From Gordius sp. MW1 (lineage: Eukaryota > Nematomorpha > Gordioida > Gordea > Gordiidae), in assembly GCA_964036665.1 (NCBI GenBank), contig OZ038531.1, forward strand, positions 1,426,001 through 1,490,000: 64,000 nt of DNA, given 5' to 3'. The notes under the pieces were generated by a model, which worked only from the letters and a program-made list of their open reading frames with translations, was not told where the DNA came from and searched no databases. Shown here in pieces: positions 45,807 through 58,635 of the stretch. The position numbers and the translations under genes were made by a program. Every line of letters begins with the position of its first letter. The first letter of the stretch is position 1.

Positions 45807-46264
45807 AAAAATAAATATTGGTGAGCTAGCTTCAACCCCTCATCGAATTTTATTATAACACAACTTTTACTAGTAATAAAATGATTGCATACGCCAAATT
45901 TTTCACACACTTATCACTTTAATTAAAAAATAATTTCTTGCCCTGTGATGATAAGCAATATTTTTAAAATTTATATCTGTCTTCCAGTCTGATAAAAAGT
46001 ATATTTGTTGATTTTTATATCGAATCCAATGTTAATTCACCATAAAACATCACTAATTAATTATTAAGTTAGAAAGGATAATGAAACTTCTAAAAAACAA
46101 CGTTAGAAAATTACAATTGAATAGAAAAAAATGAGACCCAGAATAATTTAGCCGCTACAATGATAGGTGTCTGTGCTGCTAGTAATAAAATTCAATACTG
46201 AAAAAGAAGAATATGACATATAACTTTTTACTCTATACACTAATGAAGACATGGGAAAGATAAA

Positions 46265-46888
46265 ATTATGCCATCGATTTGAAAGCCTCGTTCAGCACAT
46301 GATTCCACAAAAATAGAGCACGTATTTAAAATACAATGTATATGGATTAAGCAAGAACTCATAGAAATGAACGCTATAGGCATCCCATCGCTGGATGACC
46401 ATCTAAAGTACCCAAAAGTAGACAGGTTTACATACCACGGCTCGATGCTCCATTAAGAGGGAGGTTGCGCAACAGATGCCCGGACCCAAAAAAGATGGCT
46501 TAAATGGCAAAATACGGTGTAATGTGCGACAATAAAATAATATGGTTACAAGACAAAGTTTAAAAATCCATCGTAAGCCCAGTGTTACTCTATGGGAGTG
46601 AAACATGGGCATTAACACTACGGAATAAAAGCGATTATAAGCCACAGAGATTAAAATTATATGGTGGAGTTCCATATGACGAATGTCTTCCTCATGACAA
46701 AAATAAGTATTCAGCATATGGCGAACTTGACTAACAAAAATTTGCTAAGGTGGTATGGGCATATTCTAAGAAGGGAGTCGAATAATGTAATTCGAAAAGT
46801 ACTGGACATGGAGGTACCGGGGAAGAGATGGAGAGGACGACCTCGTGGTCGTGTAAGTTGGAAAGGGAAAATTGACAAAAGAGATTAA
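46265..46888 (+). pseudogene. LINE reverse-transcriptase C-terminal relic
   Basis: Broken translation contains VDRFTYHGSMLH...EGGCATDARTQKRWLKW, SPVLLYGSETWAL, and then LLRWYGHILRRESNNVIRKV and EVPGKRWRGRPRGR. This order (FxYLGS...GG, RPVLLYGSExWAL, R(L/W)xWxGHVxRR, GRRxxGRPxxRW) is the C-terminal end of many animal non-LTR reverse transcriptases. Frameshifts separate the parts. The short ORF on the opposite strand (46403-46717) is a shadow. Confidence 0.82.
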
Positions 46889-47284
46889 TCAAGAAACGGC
46901 ACTTACCCGGTCAAGATGGAAGAACACCAAAACAAACCCTGCCACTGTGGGACTAAATATTTGACAAAGAAGAAGAGGCAAGAACTGGAGCATTTTGTAG
47001 TGATGATGTTTTGGTTGGTCAAACAATATTAAATATGACTCTCAACTTAAATTTCTTTAAGCTTCTTTTTGAACATCTTTTCTTAAAGTTTATGTATTTC
47101 AACATGTAATGATTGATTTATACAAGTTAAAAATAAAATTTGAAACAAATTGTGTTTGTTTTTTATAACCTCATTCTCAGTAATACTTAAATAGTATTCA
47201 TATTAAAACGGAAATATGTAACTAATACAAATTTCTATATGCAAGCAAAATATATATAGCATTTTTAATGTTATTATTACAAAA

Positions 47285-50200
47285 TTACCCATGTTTCAAA
47301 CCACGATGAACACCATAGCTCTCATCTCTGTATTGGTGCTGCGCATTTGGCTTCTCATCATAACCATTCCTCTTTTCTATATCTCTAACACCGAGTTGCA
47401 CATTTAGATTATCTTTTTCCACAGCGTTAGATGACCCATTTTTGTGACGTTGTTTGCAATGGCATTCATTCTTGACCAATTCATTTCGATATTCGTAGTC
47501 ATCTTTAAAAGTCTTTGACAGCGATAAAGTAGATGAAGAATGATTTTTTTCCAGAACCTTTGCACAACGAGTATCATCGCTACCACGTTTGATGAGTCGC
47601 AATTTTAACGTGTTAGCCTTAATCTTGAGCGTTCTCTTCAATTTACTTTCGCCGTGCACATTTTCGGCCAGTAATATAGTAGGAAGGGGTTCCAATTCGC
47701 AGCACGGAGCTAAGGGTATGTGTCCTGGTGCCTGGTGTAAATAATAGATTCCGTCGCTTTTCCTTATTAATTTTTTTAGCTGTTTCGTACAGTTTGAACT
47801 TCGTTTTTCCTTGAGTGAGTAAAGGGATAGAGGTCTAACGCAGGAACAATTTTGGTAAACACAACAACCGCAGTCGTGTGTTTTGACACTGGCTTGTATC
47901 GAATTTAAGTAGTCTCTGTACAAGTGCAAAGGAAAGTTGCTTTGAATTCGCTCTTTTCGAACGGAACATTTACAATGGTGTGCGGGGCATTGATTAAGCT
48001 TAATAACATCACGAGATTCGTTACTAAAGTCGGGAACTGCTAAGTGATTATAGGTTTTGTTTAGTGAATATCGACATCCATGTCTATGATTGCTACTGTT
48101 GGTTGATTCTAGATTTAAGTTGGCGTGATAAGAACGATTAGTCACTTTATTGTCTAACCACACATCGTCATAGCTCGGGCTACACCGTTGAAATAGATTC
48201 TGATAGTGGTTTTCTATACCTAGAGACAAATCTTTGAAGGGGGGATCATTAATGGAATAGGTCGAGTCTAGATGTCCCGAAAGTGGTTGAGTGGTTTGAG
48301 CAGCTTCGTCGTATGATTTACTATGCGCGGAGGACCGTTTGTTTGACACAGGATTTCCCACCAAATTTTGATAAATATGACTTTCATTTGTACCCAAATA
48401 ATATGGGTTTCTGGGCTTTTTTAGATAATCGTTAGCATTTGCTTGGGCTTGACATCTATTTTCCGGGAGTTTTGAGTCTTGGCCTTGGAGCAGAGGACTG
48501 TGCTTTGTGCATGCATAGCGCAAAGGTGTGCAATAAATAGCTGTATTATCAAAGTTTTCGTATCTTCCTTTATATGAATTTTCGTTAAAGTTGTCACTAG
48601 TCGCACAATGTATAAATTGAATTAAACGTTAAAAAAAGTAGTGTAGAAAAACCTAGTGATAAGCGTTTGATAGGCGCTAAAGCTATAGCACATAGTCACT
48701 TGTAGGCGCTAAAGCATAGTCACTTGGAGGCGCTTGAGCTATAGCACATAGTCACATAAGGCGCTAGAGGTATAGCGTGGCGCTAACATTGTTATAAAAT
48801 TCATAGGTTAAATTGGCCACACGCATATTAATGCAAGCCTCAAAATTTTATAACAATGTTAGCGCCACGCTATAGCTCTAGCGCCTTCAAGTAACTATGT
48901 GCTATAGCTTTAGCGCCTCCAAGTCACTATGCTTTAGCGCCTCCAAGTGGCTATGTGCTATAGCTTTAGCACTTCCAAGTGACTATGTGCTATAACTTTA
49001 GCGCATCCAAGCGACTATGCTATGTAGATGGGAGGCGCTACACGCGCTGGTGCTAGGCGTCTCACCATCACTAGAAAAACCCATAAATTGACAAACTCTT
49101 AATTTATCAAAGGTTTGCCATAATATATTAATATGTTTATCAAATTATTGTTAATAAAAATCTGTATATGCCTATTGAGTGTTGACACATTGTCTATGTA
49201 ATATAAATTTTTTAAAATAATTTCACACAGTAAGTTGTTTAAATAAACTAGTTACATCATATTGTCGGACCGGGATAACGTTGCATAATTCTTTTCGTAA
49301 GATCGATTCATTGAATCGACCATGTTATTATTATTTGATACCGGCTTGCCATTACTTGAAAGCTATAATGTGAGAAAATCAATAAAGCAATATTTAAATT
49401 ACAAAAAGTATTATATGAATTGAAAATTAAGTATTTTTAATAAATCAGCATTTTTTATGTTATTAATATATTAAAAAATTTAATGTTATACTTATAGTAA
49501 CTTTTTTGATGCAACTGCCATTTTTCAATGTTACGGTTTTTCTATATTACAAAAATTTTTTATGCAGGACCTCTCCATCGGACACAAGATTTTTAAGCTG
49601 AAATTATAATGTGACACATTAAAGTGTCAAAGTATTAATCAACGGCTCATTGACAGTTTTAGGACATTACTTGCATGGAATTTATGGGAATAGCCTCTCA
49701 TAACAAAAAGCACACAGATTTTTACATAAATAAAATATTATATAGTGATCAACTAAACTAATAGTAATTGATACTCACCGGCTACCATACAAACCTAGTA
49801 AAAAGTGGCATCTCTCAAGCAATATGCAAATTGTTAATATATGAGCCAAAAAATATAGTTTCATCACTATATTTTAATTTATGTTTAAGGCCAAGCTATG
49901 CGTTTCAAACTTTGGTGCCGAACGAGTAGGGAACAGTGTAGGTCGGGATTTGTGTTCCCTTTACGATATTGCCTATTGAGTCATCGACTGGTTTCACCAC
50001 GTGAGAACCTTTCTTTAGGGTAGAAGTTTGATATAGGGACAAGTCGCTGGGTGTTCGTTGAGGTGACAAATCTTGACTTCCCGCTGAGTGATGACGTGAC
50101 CATGTGGATTCGGTCTCTTGGTCATCTCGCCTCTTTTCAACGACCGTAATAATGGACGACGTTTGAGAATCTAACGAAGCCGTCATACAGTCTGGTGGGG

Positions 50201-53200
50201 GTTCGAATGGTTTTGATACAAGGTTCGCACCCGACCCGGCTTTCAATGGTTCATCTAATACGCAATAAACCGCTTCTTGAAATGATTCAACCTTTTTCTC
50301 CAGCCTAGCGAGTTCGCTCCTCAAAAAATCTATTGTTAATTCTTCAGTGCTTCCTACTAAATCATTCGGTTCCTCAACGTCCCAAAGCTCATTTTGAGAT
50401 CCTAAATCCAATTCCTTAAATTGCTCATCCAGCCCCAAGTTATTGAAACAGTGATCTTGAATTAGAGTGTTAGCATTTTCCTGGAAGGCATTCCAGTGTT
50501 GTTTAAATTTAGTCCAGGTTTGTAAAAAAGTGTCGGCTTTAACTGTTGATTTGTTCTGAGTTTTTTCACCATCGCTTCCCATAGATAAAAGGTCATCTAG
50601 AGTGAAGGTTTGTTGTAACGCATCGAGCTATATTATAAAAGCAATATTAAAAATTAATATTCTTTTCACTGTCTCTTAAATTATATGTAAAACTGTTATT
50701 GTTAAACAAATATATATTGAGATTTCATAAATGATGAAAAAATGGAGATTTAAATTTAATACAAAAATTAATGTGAATGTACCAAGCACTCAATTAAAAA
50801 TAAATTCTGTGACAGATGATTAAGAATTAGAAAAGAAGTTAAATGTTTTTTATTACGACGGCAATTTTGTTTTGTAGACTGAATTGAAATTGCCATATTA
50901 CTGCCTAGCGCTAGAGCCTTTACATATATTTTTCCCAATTCGCGCAGAGTTCGCGAGCATAAAGTTATACTAAGAACCCTAATTTTTATAATGAATTTAA
51001 GCTCATTTACTAAAAAAAATGAGCATTTGTAAATTTTTAATTAACCTTCATAATGTAGGCAAACAAAAACAAACCTTAGTGTATGTTTCTTTTCCATAGA
51101 TTTATACAATTTTCGCTTTGAGGTCAGCTAAAATCCGATCAACTTATTTGAAATATTAACACCAACATGACCAGAAAGAAGTGAAAATAAGAGGCTATTT
51201 AATCCAAAAATGACGTTAATTATAAATCTTTTAAATCAGATAGATTTTGAGTTGTGGTGAGGTGCAGTGTTTGCAAAAGTGACGAAAATAGAGGCAAAAA
51301 TTAATGAAGATTATTAAAATAGTTATAATAAGAATTAGTAAAGTTTTTAATAAACTTACTTTTTTAAACTTTTAAAGATTAAAAAGGGAAATAAAGCACG
51401 TTGACAAATTGTATAATATTATCAATAGTAAACTTTTATTTTTACAATTCAATTATTTTAAGTTTTTTACATTTCTTTTGACCAACTTTATTGCATTTAA
51501 TACGTCTAACCGTTTGTAAATTATAATTTGGTTTGTTTGTTAAAAAATGGAGAATGTGAACTCTATGGTTATGTATAGGTAGATTTTGTTTTAACTTCTT
51601 CGATTTAATCTGTACGGTTAATGTTGCTTTTACTACATGATTTATAAACTATTAGGCTTACTAAGATAGACATATTATATTATAATTGTTTCCTAAGCAT
51701 TTTGAGCTGTGTACATGATAATTATTATCACATGTCTCATATTATCGATGCACGACGAGGAAAAGGATAGACATGATGTACAATAATACTAAAAGGTGCT
51801 CGTTTTATTTAATAATTTATGGGTACATATTACGATAAAATATTTTCCTTTGGCTAAAAAAACCCTTTGTAACAATGGAAATAATATAAAAAATTGAATA
51901 AAACATATATTTTCAATTTTAAAGTCGGCATGGGTCACCCAAAACCGACTGGCGTTTAGTTTAAAAATTAAAATAACATTCAAGTTGCTTCGGGTTTGTA
52001 AGGAGAATCATGAAATCGAAGAAAATAACCAATCAAAAATATATAAACAAAAATTAAAACTTATAGAATGGTGTAAATATCAAGCCACAATCTAATAGCA
52101 TAAGCCAACCTTGTGCTAAATTTTAAGCCAGTTCTGTTTCCTATTCTACAAACAAAAGGTCATAGCTAAGAGCAGGACGAACTAGAAGCAAATAAGAAGG
52201 ATTTTAAGAGAGAAGAACTAACTAACTTTATAAATTTGATCGATGAATTTTTTAACAATTTTATAATAAATGGTTTAAATAAATAAAATCCAACTGAGCT
52301 TTTTGTTTGGTTGGGTTCTAGTTAGAGTTTAAAACTACTCTTTGCTAGGATTGGGGTTAAATCTTTTTTTAATCTATCGATGGTTTTGGTGGCAGTCATT
52401 AAAATGTAGCACAAATATTCAAACCGCAATATTTAATTTTTTGGAGGACAGGTATTTAAGGCAACCATTAATTATTTTATTTGCCATTTAAGTTGAGATA
52501 CTAGCACACCAAGTGACGGATCTTGCGGAAACGAGATTTCAAGTTGTGTGGTGAACTTGTTCATTATCGAAACCCGTTCTTTAACTTGTATAGTGTAGGT
52601 TTTGATCAAGGAGGTAAAGGGGTTACTTTAAATAAAGCTTAATAAGTTAGTCGTAATATAAGTACGAAAAATTTGCTCTTTGCCAAATCGTGATTCAGAT
52701 TTAGCATCTAAATCATATAAATTGACGACTTTAGCTTTCGCTGATACTTGTTCGTCGACATTTTATTTTGTTATACGCTGCGCTAGCAGAAACAAAATTT
52801 GAATGTCATAATCCTTTTTCTGCAATTGTTTGCATATCAAGAATTATAGCTTGAAAGATTTTTTAGATATGAAAGTAAAATCAAGTATTCAGATTGCCGA
52901 GGAGAACTGCCCCTATAATTTATAAAATTGCTCCTTACTAGGTCTGGGAGGGTCGGGTAATCTTGGAGGAAAGATGTTCAATCAAGCTTTTATTTGTTAG
53001 CAAATGAATAAGTGAATTAGGATAAAGGAAATTAATGATAAAATAGCTTCTTTAAAAGTATTTAAAAGGGTTTCAGTCTTTTATGCGATTATAAATTCTC
53101 TTAATTCATTTAATAATTTATTTATTAATCAAAAGAAAAATACTAAATTTTCCCTAGGACTAGGAGGGGAATATGCATTACATGTTATTGTTAAAGTAAT

Positions 53201-55335
53201 TATAGCAAATTAAAAAAATACCTAATAGCTCTTCAGTAACATTACGTCAAATATTGATAAATTGGTTATTTATAATCATTTTTGGGTAATTGACCATAAA
53301 TTATTTATCAAAAAAATTGGCAAAATAAATTATTTAGAAATGAAAATAGTATATTAAAAATCTAAATAATTTGATTGATTAATAAATTACTAAATACTAA
53401 CTTTTTCCTCGATAGCTTGGATCTGAAGGATGTTTTGAAGAATTGTGTTTTGGCTGCTAGTTGAATCTTGCGATTCTTTACCCCGAACTACATCTGTGCA
53501 TAAAATAGTTCCTCATTAAATCATCATAATCATCGTGGCTATTTAATTTGAATAATCAAAATTTGTAAAAAAAATTAGCATAAATTTTCTATAAAATTTA
53601 CACGTTGCAAACGTATCTCATTTGATTAATCTAAACTAACGCGCATTTTGATCAATTTATGACTAAGTAAAGAAATCAGTGTACATTTTAAATTCAAGGG
53701 AATGAATTTTAAATTTTTATTATAAAACCTTCTAAATTATTAAACAACGTTTATTATTTTGTGTAAAAATTCTACATTTTTTTTTAATAGGCATTTTTTA
53801 TTAAATGAAACTATTAGGTATTTAATAAAAATGCCTATTAAAAAAATTCTATATTGTCTAACATCCTGAATCACTTTATTAAGAGTTTGTATTTAATAAT
53901 CTTATAAAAGAAGGTTTATTAAAGTTTGTAACATTCTTATTTAGATAGAAAATGTTTTTAATCCGCTTTATAATTAAATGATAAAAAGTTTTAAGGCAAT
54001 TTTTAAAAGTAAATATTACTTTAAATTTATGGATTACAAATCTTAAATATTTTCCATGCGTAATGTGTCTAAATAATATTAATCGGAATTTATTATACTT
54101 TTTTTTCTTAACTCATCTTAATTTTTTACAAAGTTTTGGGGTCTTTTTTGATAATTTTATTGTCTATTTGATTAAGGTTTTCGAAATTCTAGGAATTCAA
54201 CAATTGAATCGTAATAATTTTTTTTAGCTATAAAGAGTGGGGAGTTACCTAGCATGAATTAAAAATTAAAGAGATCATCATGAACGCTTTAATTACTATT
54301 TGATAGTATTGTAAAAACGGCAAGGTTTTGTTTGGTCGTCTTTTGGTCATAGTCAACTAAACATAACCACACCAAAGATTATTTGGTCTATTTTTCTTAG
54401 TCGACCACTAAGCTTAGTCGCAAACATATTACAGCCGTTTTTACAACACTGCTAGTTGCAATGTTAAACAAAATAAAAACAGGGTGTCAAGATTATAAAA
54501 ATCTCTGAAATGTATGTTGATACATTTATTGCAACTAGCTATATCAAAAATTAGAGATTCAAAAAATTTAGATTTTTTGAACAAATCTCCGCACCCAGCA
54601 GGGGTTAAATTTACCTTGGAATGGATGAGCACTAATTTCGCTGGAGCTCGATGCCTGACTCATGTGCGACGGTTGACAATGAAATTTCGATTTATCCAAA
54701 TATTCCTGACATTTTAGGATGGAATTATTGATTTTAGCTGTGTTGCCCAGTGTATGATCATTTTCGCGCGGGGTCATTATGAGCCTTTCTCTTCTGGGGA
54801 AGTTGGAAGAATTACAACAAGAAGAGGAAGATTTTGAAGATGAAATACAAGAACGTCCATCGCTGCCCACTAGAATTGCTTCTCTCAGGATAGGTCTCCA
54901 ATTTTTAATCGTTTCTTGCTGGGCACTATTTTGCAGGGATAATTCTTCCAGAGCAACTTGAGCTTTAGAAAAACGGATGAGTAAATCTTTGTAACACTTG
55001 AGCAAAGATTCATCTATCGGGGTACCGGGTAGGGAATATGACTTGACACTTATCGTTTTTACAGTTGAAATTTCAGGTTTGCGTTCCCACTTTTTCCCTT
55101 TATTTTCCTTCATGTTAGGGGCCATTAAGGGGAGTGAATTAGGTCTGGTGCAGTTCATTTGAGAATTTTGCGCCTTAAAACTGGAAGTCCGGTTTGATTT
55201 AGATGATTTAGCAATGGTATTATTGTTGCTTTTAAGTTCCGGTTTATTATGGTGTATGCCGCTGTGGTAAGTGGTTTTAGGGGCAGCGCCTACTAATTTG
55301 GGATATCTGGCAACCGTATCTAAATGGGCTGCCAT
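47285..55335 (-). CDS. Large coiled-coil protein, AKNA-like
   Basis: Five exons join in phase: 54615-55335, 53402-53493, 49911-50627, 49256-49362 and 47285-48596 (2949 nt, 982 residues). Residues about 108-135 (DESLLKCYKDLLIRFSKAQV) resemble the segment of AKNA in which a helical 'LL..Y..LL.RYA.AE' repeat precedes the AKNA domain. Exon 2-3 continues with LQNILQIQAIEEKLDALQQT and TWTKFKQHWNAFQENANTLI, then a coiled coil near 365-391 (FLRSELARLEKKVESFQEAV), an order like AKNA. In vertebrates AKNA organises microtubules at the centrosome. The last exon (437 codons) is Cys/His- and Ser-rich with HHCKC, CGCC and CHC clusters, and I recognise nothing in it. The long frame and consistent phases make the gene firm; the AKNA name is a moderate inference. 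Intron 1 carries a MITE and a hairpin, intron 4 a foldback element. Confidence 0.75.
48654..49073. mobile_element. hAT-type foldback element with inverted tandem subrepeats
   Basis: Ends TAGTGATAAGCG and CGTCTCACCATCACTA, flanked by an exact 8 bp duplication GAAAAACC (48646-48653 and 49074-49081), which is the hAT signature. Each arm is a tandem array of a roughly 30-35 bp unit (GGCGCTAAAGCTATAGCACA + TAGTCACTT), three to four units on the left and five on the right in inverse orientation, around a centre of about 40 bp at 48810-48850. No coding sequence. It lies in the fourth intron of the AKNA-like gene, only 57 bp from the last exon's acceptor. Confidence 0.92.
53777..53846. repeat. Near-perfect hairpin, 28 bp arms
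   Basis: TTTTAATAGGCATTTTTTAT and ATAAAAATGCCTATTAAAAA are inverted with a loop of about 12 nt. It lies in the first intron of the AKNA-like gene. It may be a miniature foldback or a structured RNA element; there is no other evidence. Confidence 0.7.
54306..54450. mobile_element. MITE-like GTTGTAAAAACGGC family (copy D)
   Basis: Ends ATTGTAAAAACGGCAAGGTT and ACAGCCGTTTTTACAACACT, shorter than the other copies because the middle is deleted. It lies in the first intron of the AKNA-like gene. Confidence 0.8.
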
Positions 55336-57204
55336 CCTTTATTCAAAAAATATAAAGCGTTTAAAACACTTCAAATTGAATGAAAATTGGATTTTAAAGG
55401 GGGGAAATATAGGCTATGGACTAATTTTAACGACTTAACACCATATTGAAGTCGTTTATTCGTCGAAAGGGCTCATTTGTATTATAAACTGGTTAGGGGA
55501 TGTGGTATGATAGCATTGAAAATTGTTGTCACAATTATTATTTCTGGACTAGCTCTTCCTTCTTTCTGTCTGTATCATCACTATGACATTTTTTGACAAT
55601 ATTTATCGATCGTGTGGACGACATTAAAAGGCAGCGAAGAAATGGAATCTTCTCTTCCCCGTCTCTTAAGCATACAGAGCTGGGTTGTTTGAAATGAGGT
55701 CGATTCTCTCGGGGATTAATAATATTTTAACAAATTACACTCAGTGTCGTAATATCTATGACATAACCTTAAAAAATCCAATAAATATTATTAACTGCTT
55801 TGTGACATTTTCAATGTTAGTTTAAGCCGTCCCTCCAGACTGCCGATTTACTGGTGTAATGAGAAATCGATTGCAAATGAATGGCAAATCTCGAGATGGA
55901 TTAGTAATGAATGGGAGAGGGAGGGGGAGAGAAGATGAAAACATAACACCAAATTAGCGATAATAAAAGGCAAAAGAAGGGAAAAATTGGAAATTTGGTT
56001 GATCCAAATAAACTGAAACTTCGCGAAGTTTTGATCTCGCTTCAAATTTATCATTGCGGCTAATGAGAGAGGGGAGGCTAGGAGTTGTTAGATTTGTAGC
56101 GCGGTGTTAGTATTAGTGCAAAAAGAGTTTACAGAGCAGAAGAGGCGCAGTTGCTCTAATTTTAGCAGCTCAAAAAAACGGATAAATTGACTGTGGCAGT
56201 TTGTGGCATTAATTAAAGCGAATCGCCTGTATGATGGGGAGATGGGAAGATTTAGATTAGTTGAGATGAAGGAGAAAACAAGGCAAAATTTTAGCGAGGG
56301 GAATGACCATTTTTAAATATTATGGGATGGAATGGAAATATTAAGTGTAATAACTGGTAAAAATTTAAGAAAAATGATTTCAAATTTATTAGAGTAAGAA
56401 TGAATAAATATGATTTAAAAATGTTTCACAAATTAAATAAGTCTTAAAGAGTTTCGCTTTTTATAATGTTTATTAGTTTTCTCGTCTCAATTTTTGTTGA
56501 TAAATCAGTTTTTTAAAATGTGCTATTTCAAAAATTTTATATTATTAGAGTTCAACAAACGGTGTAGTAATCATGAAATATTTTTTATGAAATTTAAAAA
56601 AACATTTTGGTGATCTATACAAATTATATCTACTTTTTAATTAATATTTTTATTGATGTTTTACGGGCTTATTTATGCTTCTATGTGTGCTGTCTACCCA
56701 GAGCTATGTGATTACAATAATTTTGCAGCCAGATCATTTATGTAAGAACTAGGTTTCATGAAATTAAATACGACTCATGTAACCTAAATTAACAATTAGT
56801 CCAGGGTTATTTAGTAACACAGTAGTTTATCGATAATGTTAATAAAAGTACGAAAAGTTTCTAAAGTTTTCTATTATTTATTTCTTTTAAATAAAAATGT
56901 AAAATAATGATAAAATAATTGCGAAGTTAAAAAATTCACGTAAGGCCTGGCAATTTTTTACAAATTAATTTATATTTAAGTCAAATAATAAATTTTGTGA
57001 TATTTTTCCACTAAATTCAAACCCTAGTTATATTAATTAAATATGCGTTTTTGTGAGAGAAGGACAAACTTGTAATGGGATGGCTCCTTTTTGAAATAAT
57101 TGTCAAAGTTTCTATTTATAAAACTATTGCTCTAAAATAAGCTACTAAAATTTGGTTATATATTCGATAATTTTATGTGTTATTTTTAGAATGTCGAATC
57201 GTCA
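55336..57204. other. Upstream region of the AKNA-like gene, no other gene recognised
   Basis: Slightly less AT-rich between 55480 and 56300, which fits a promoter and 5' UTR for the minus-strand gene. No recognisable exon or repeat. Confidence 0.5.
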
Positions 57205-57795
57205 AAAAAACAATTTTTGAGGGACCAATTCAGATATTTTGGTAAAGGTGCGGCCTCATTTATTAGAGTAAATTTTGAAAATTTTAGCTATTTTGGGCCA
57301 GTACCTTTTAAGTTATGGTCGTTCAAATAGCCAAAATCACGCTCGGGAAAGTTCTATAGATTTTACTATTTTTGTTATATCTTTGAAGATAATGGCGCTA
57401 TTCACTCAAATTTTTGTGCATTTTGTTCCTAAGAAAATTCTCTATCAAAATAGTTTACCAAAAAACTTCAAACTTTTGCGGTTAATCTTTTTTGGTCAAA
57501 TTAGTGAAAAATCAAAACTTATTTCGACCCCATGTGAAATCATAAATTTCACTCTTTGCACTTATTAAATGACCCATTATCAGATTTCAATCATAAAAAG
57601 CTTGGGGTCGGCTACGAGGCTCAAGAATTCAAAAAATTAAATTTTCACCAAATATATTACTAGATGGCGGTGTAATTAAATATTAAAAGAACATATTATG
57701 ATGTTGTTTTTTATCGAATTACATATTTATAAAGAGTTAAAAGAGTTACATGGTAAATAAATAATATTGGAATAAAAATAAATATAAATTTTGAT
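57205..57795 (+). repeat. Dispersed repeat of about 590 bp (copy 2)
   Basis: Co-linear with 32640-33225 over its whole length. The open frame at 57275-57568 is a by-product of the repeat. Confidence 0.75.
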
Positions 57796-58635
57796 CTTTT
57801 TTTGTATGTGTGGGCAATTATCTGAGTTTGAAAATTAAATCTTAAATTTTAACTTAAATGATATAAGGTTAGGCTAAAATCAATGAGAGGTTGGAAAAGA
57901 ATAGATATTAACATGATGGTAAAATTGCTTAATTATTGTTATTTTTTGTATTCCAAATCCATCCTAAAATCTAAAATTTTGTTTCAACAAATAATGATTG
58001 CTAGTTGCCCATCGCGCAGAAAAAATATCAAATTTTTATTTAATTTTATTCATTTTAATTAAAGGTGATATTTTAAAATAGTATGGCCAATTAATAAAAC
58101 AGGGTCGAATTGGATCAATGTTACAAAATTTGTATAGCAAAATAATTGCTCAAACAAAAGAATTAAGTTTAAAATGGTTACTTTATTTTTTAGATATAAA
58201 GATTTGACATTCTCATAAAAAGATATGAATATCGTTTTTATGTTTTGGACTGCATCTGCATCAGAACGTAAATTATTACAGATTTGGATGATGTTTGAAT
58301 ACAAATGAATTTTAATATTAATATTGTCGAAAGGTTCAGTTCAAGGCTAAATAATTTGGGGGAGGGAAACGTTTATAAAAACACAAAATTTTCAATCTTT
58401 TTTGATTGCAATTTTAGGTATAATTTATTAAAAATTTAAAAATTATCGATATTTTTAAAAACTTTATTACATAACACACAAGTGTTTAAAATTATCCTTA
58501 TTGCTAATTAAATTTTTTTATATTCACTCAGATTTCTATGGTATACAACGTTAATAAATTTATTTTTGAAATTGAACTTAAATATTCTATTTACAAACAA
58601 ATAAGGTAGTAGGCATTATTAAGGCATTAGAAAAA
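57796..58635. other. AT-rich intergenic sequence and dipeptidase 3' end
   Basis: Holds TTTATT at 58559-58564, an AATAAA on the minus strand about 75 nt after the dipeptidase stop. Nothing else is supported. Confidence 0.5.

Noticed and set aside
46403-46717. Minus-strand 104-codon ORF
   Set aside because: It lies antisense to the LINE reverse-transcriptase relic and shows no protein features.
54779-54961. Acidic plus-strand ORF
   Set aside because: Antisense shadow of the first exon of the AKNA-like gene (Ser-rich stretch read backwards).
57275-57568. 97-codon ORF
   Set aside because: It lies inside the 590 bp dispersed repeat, and the other copy does not preserve the frame.
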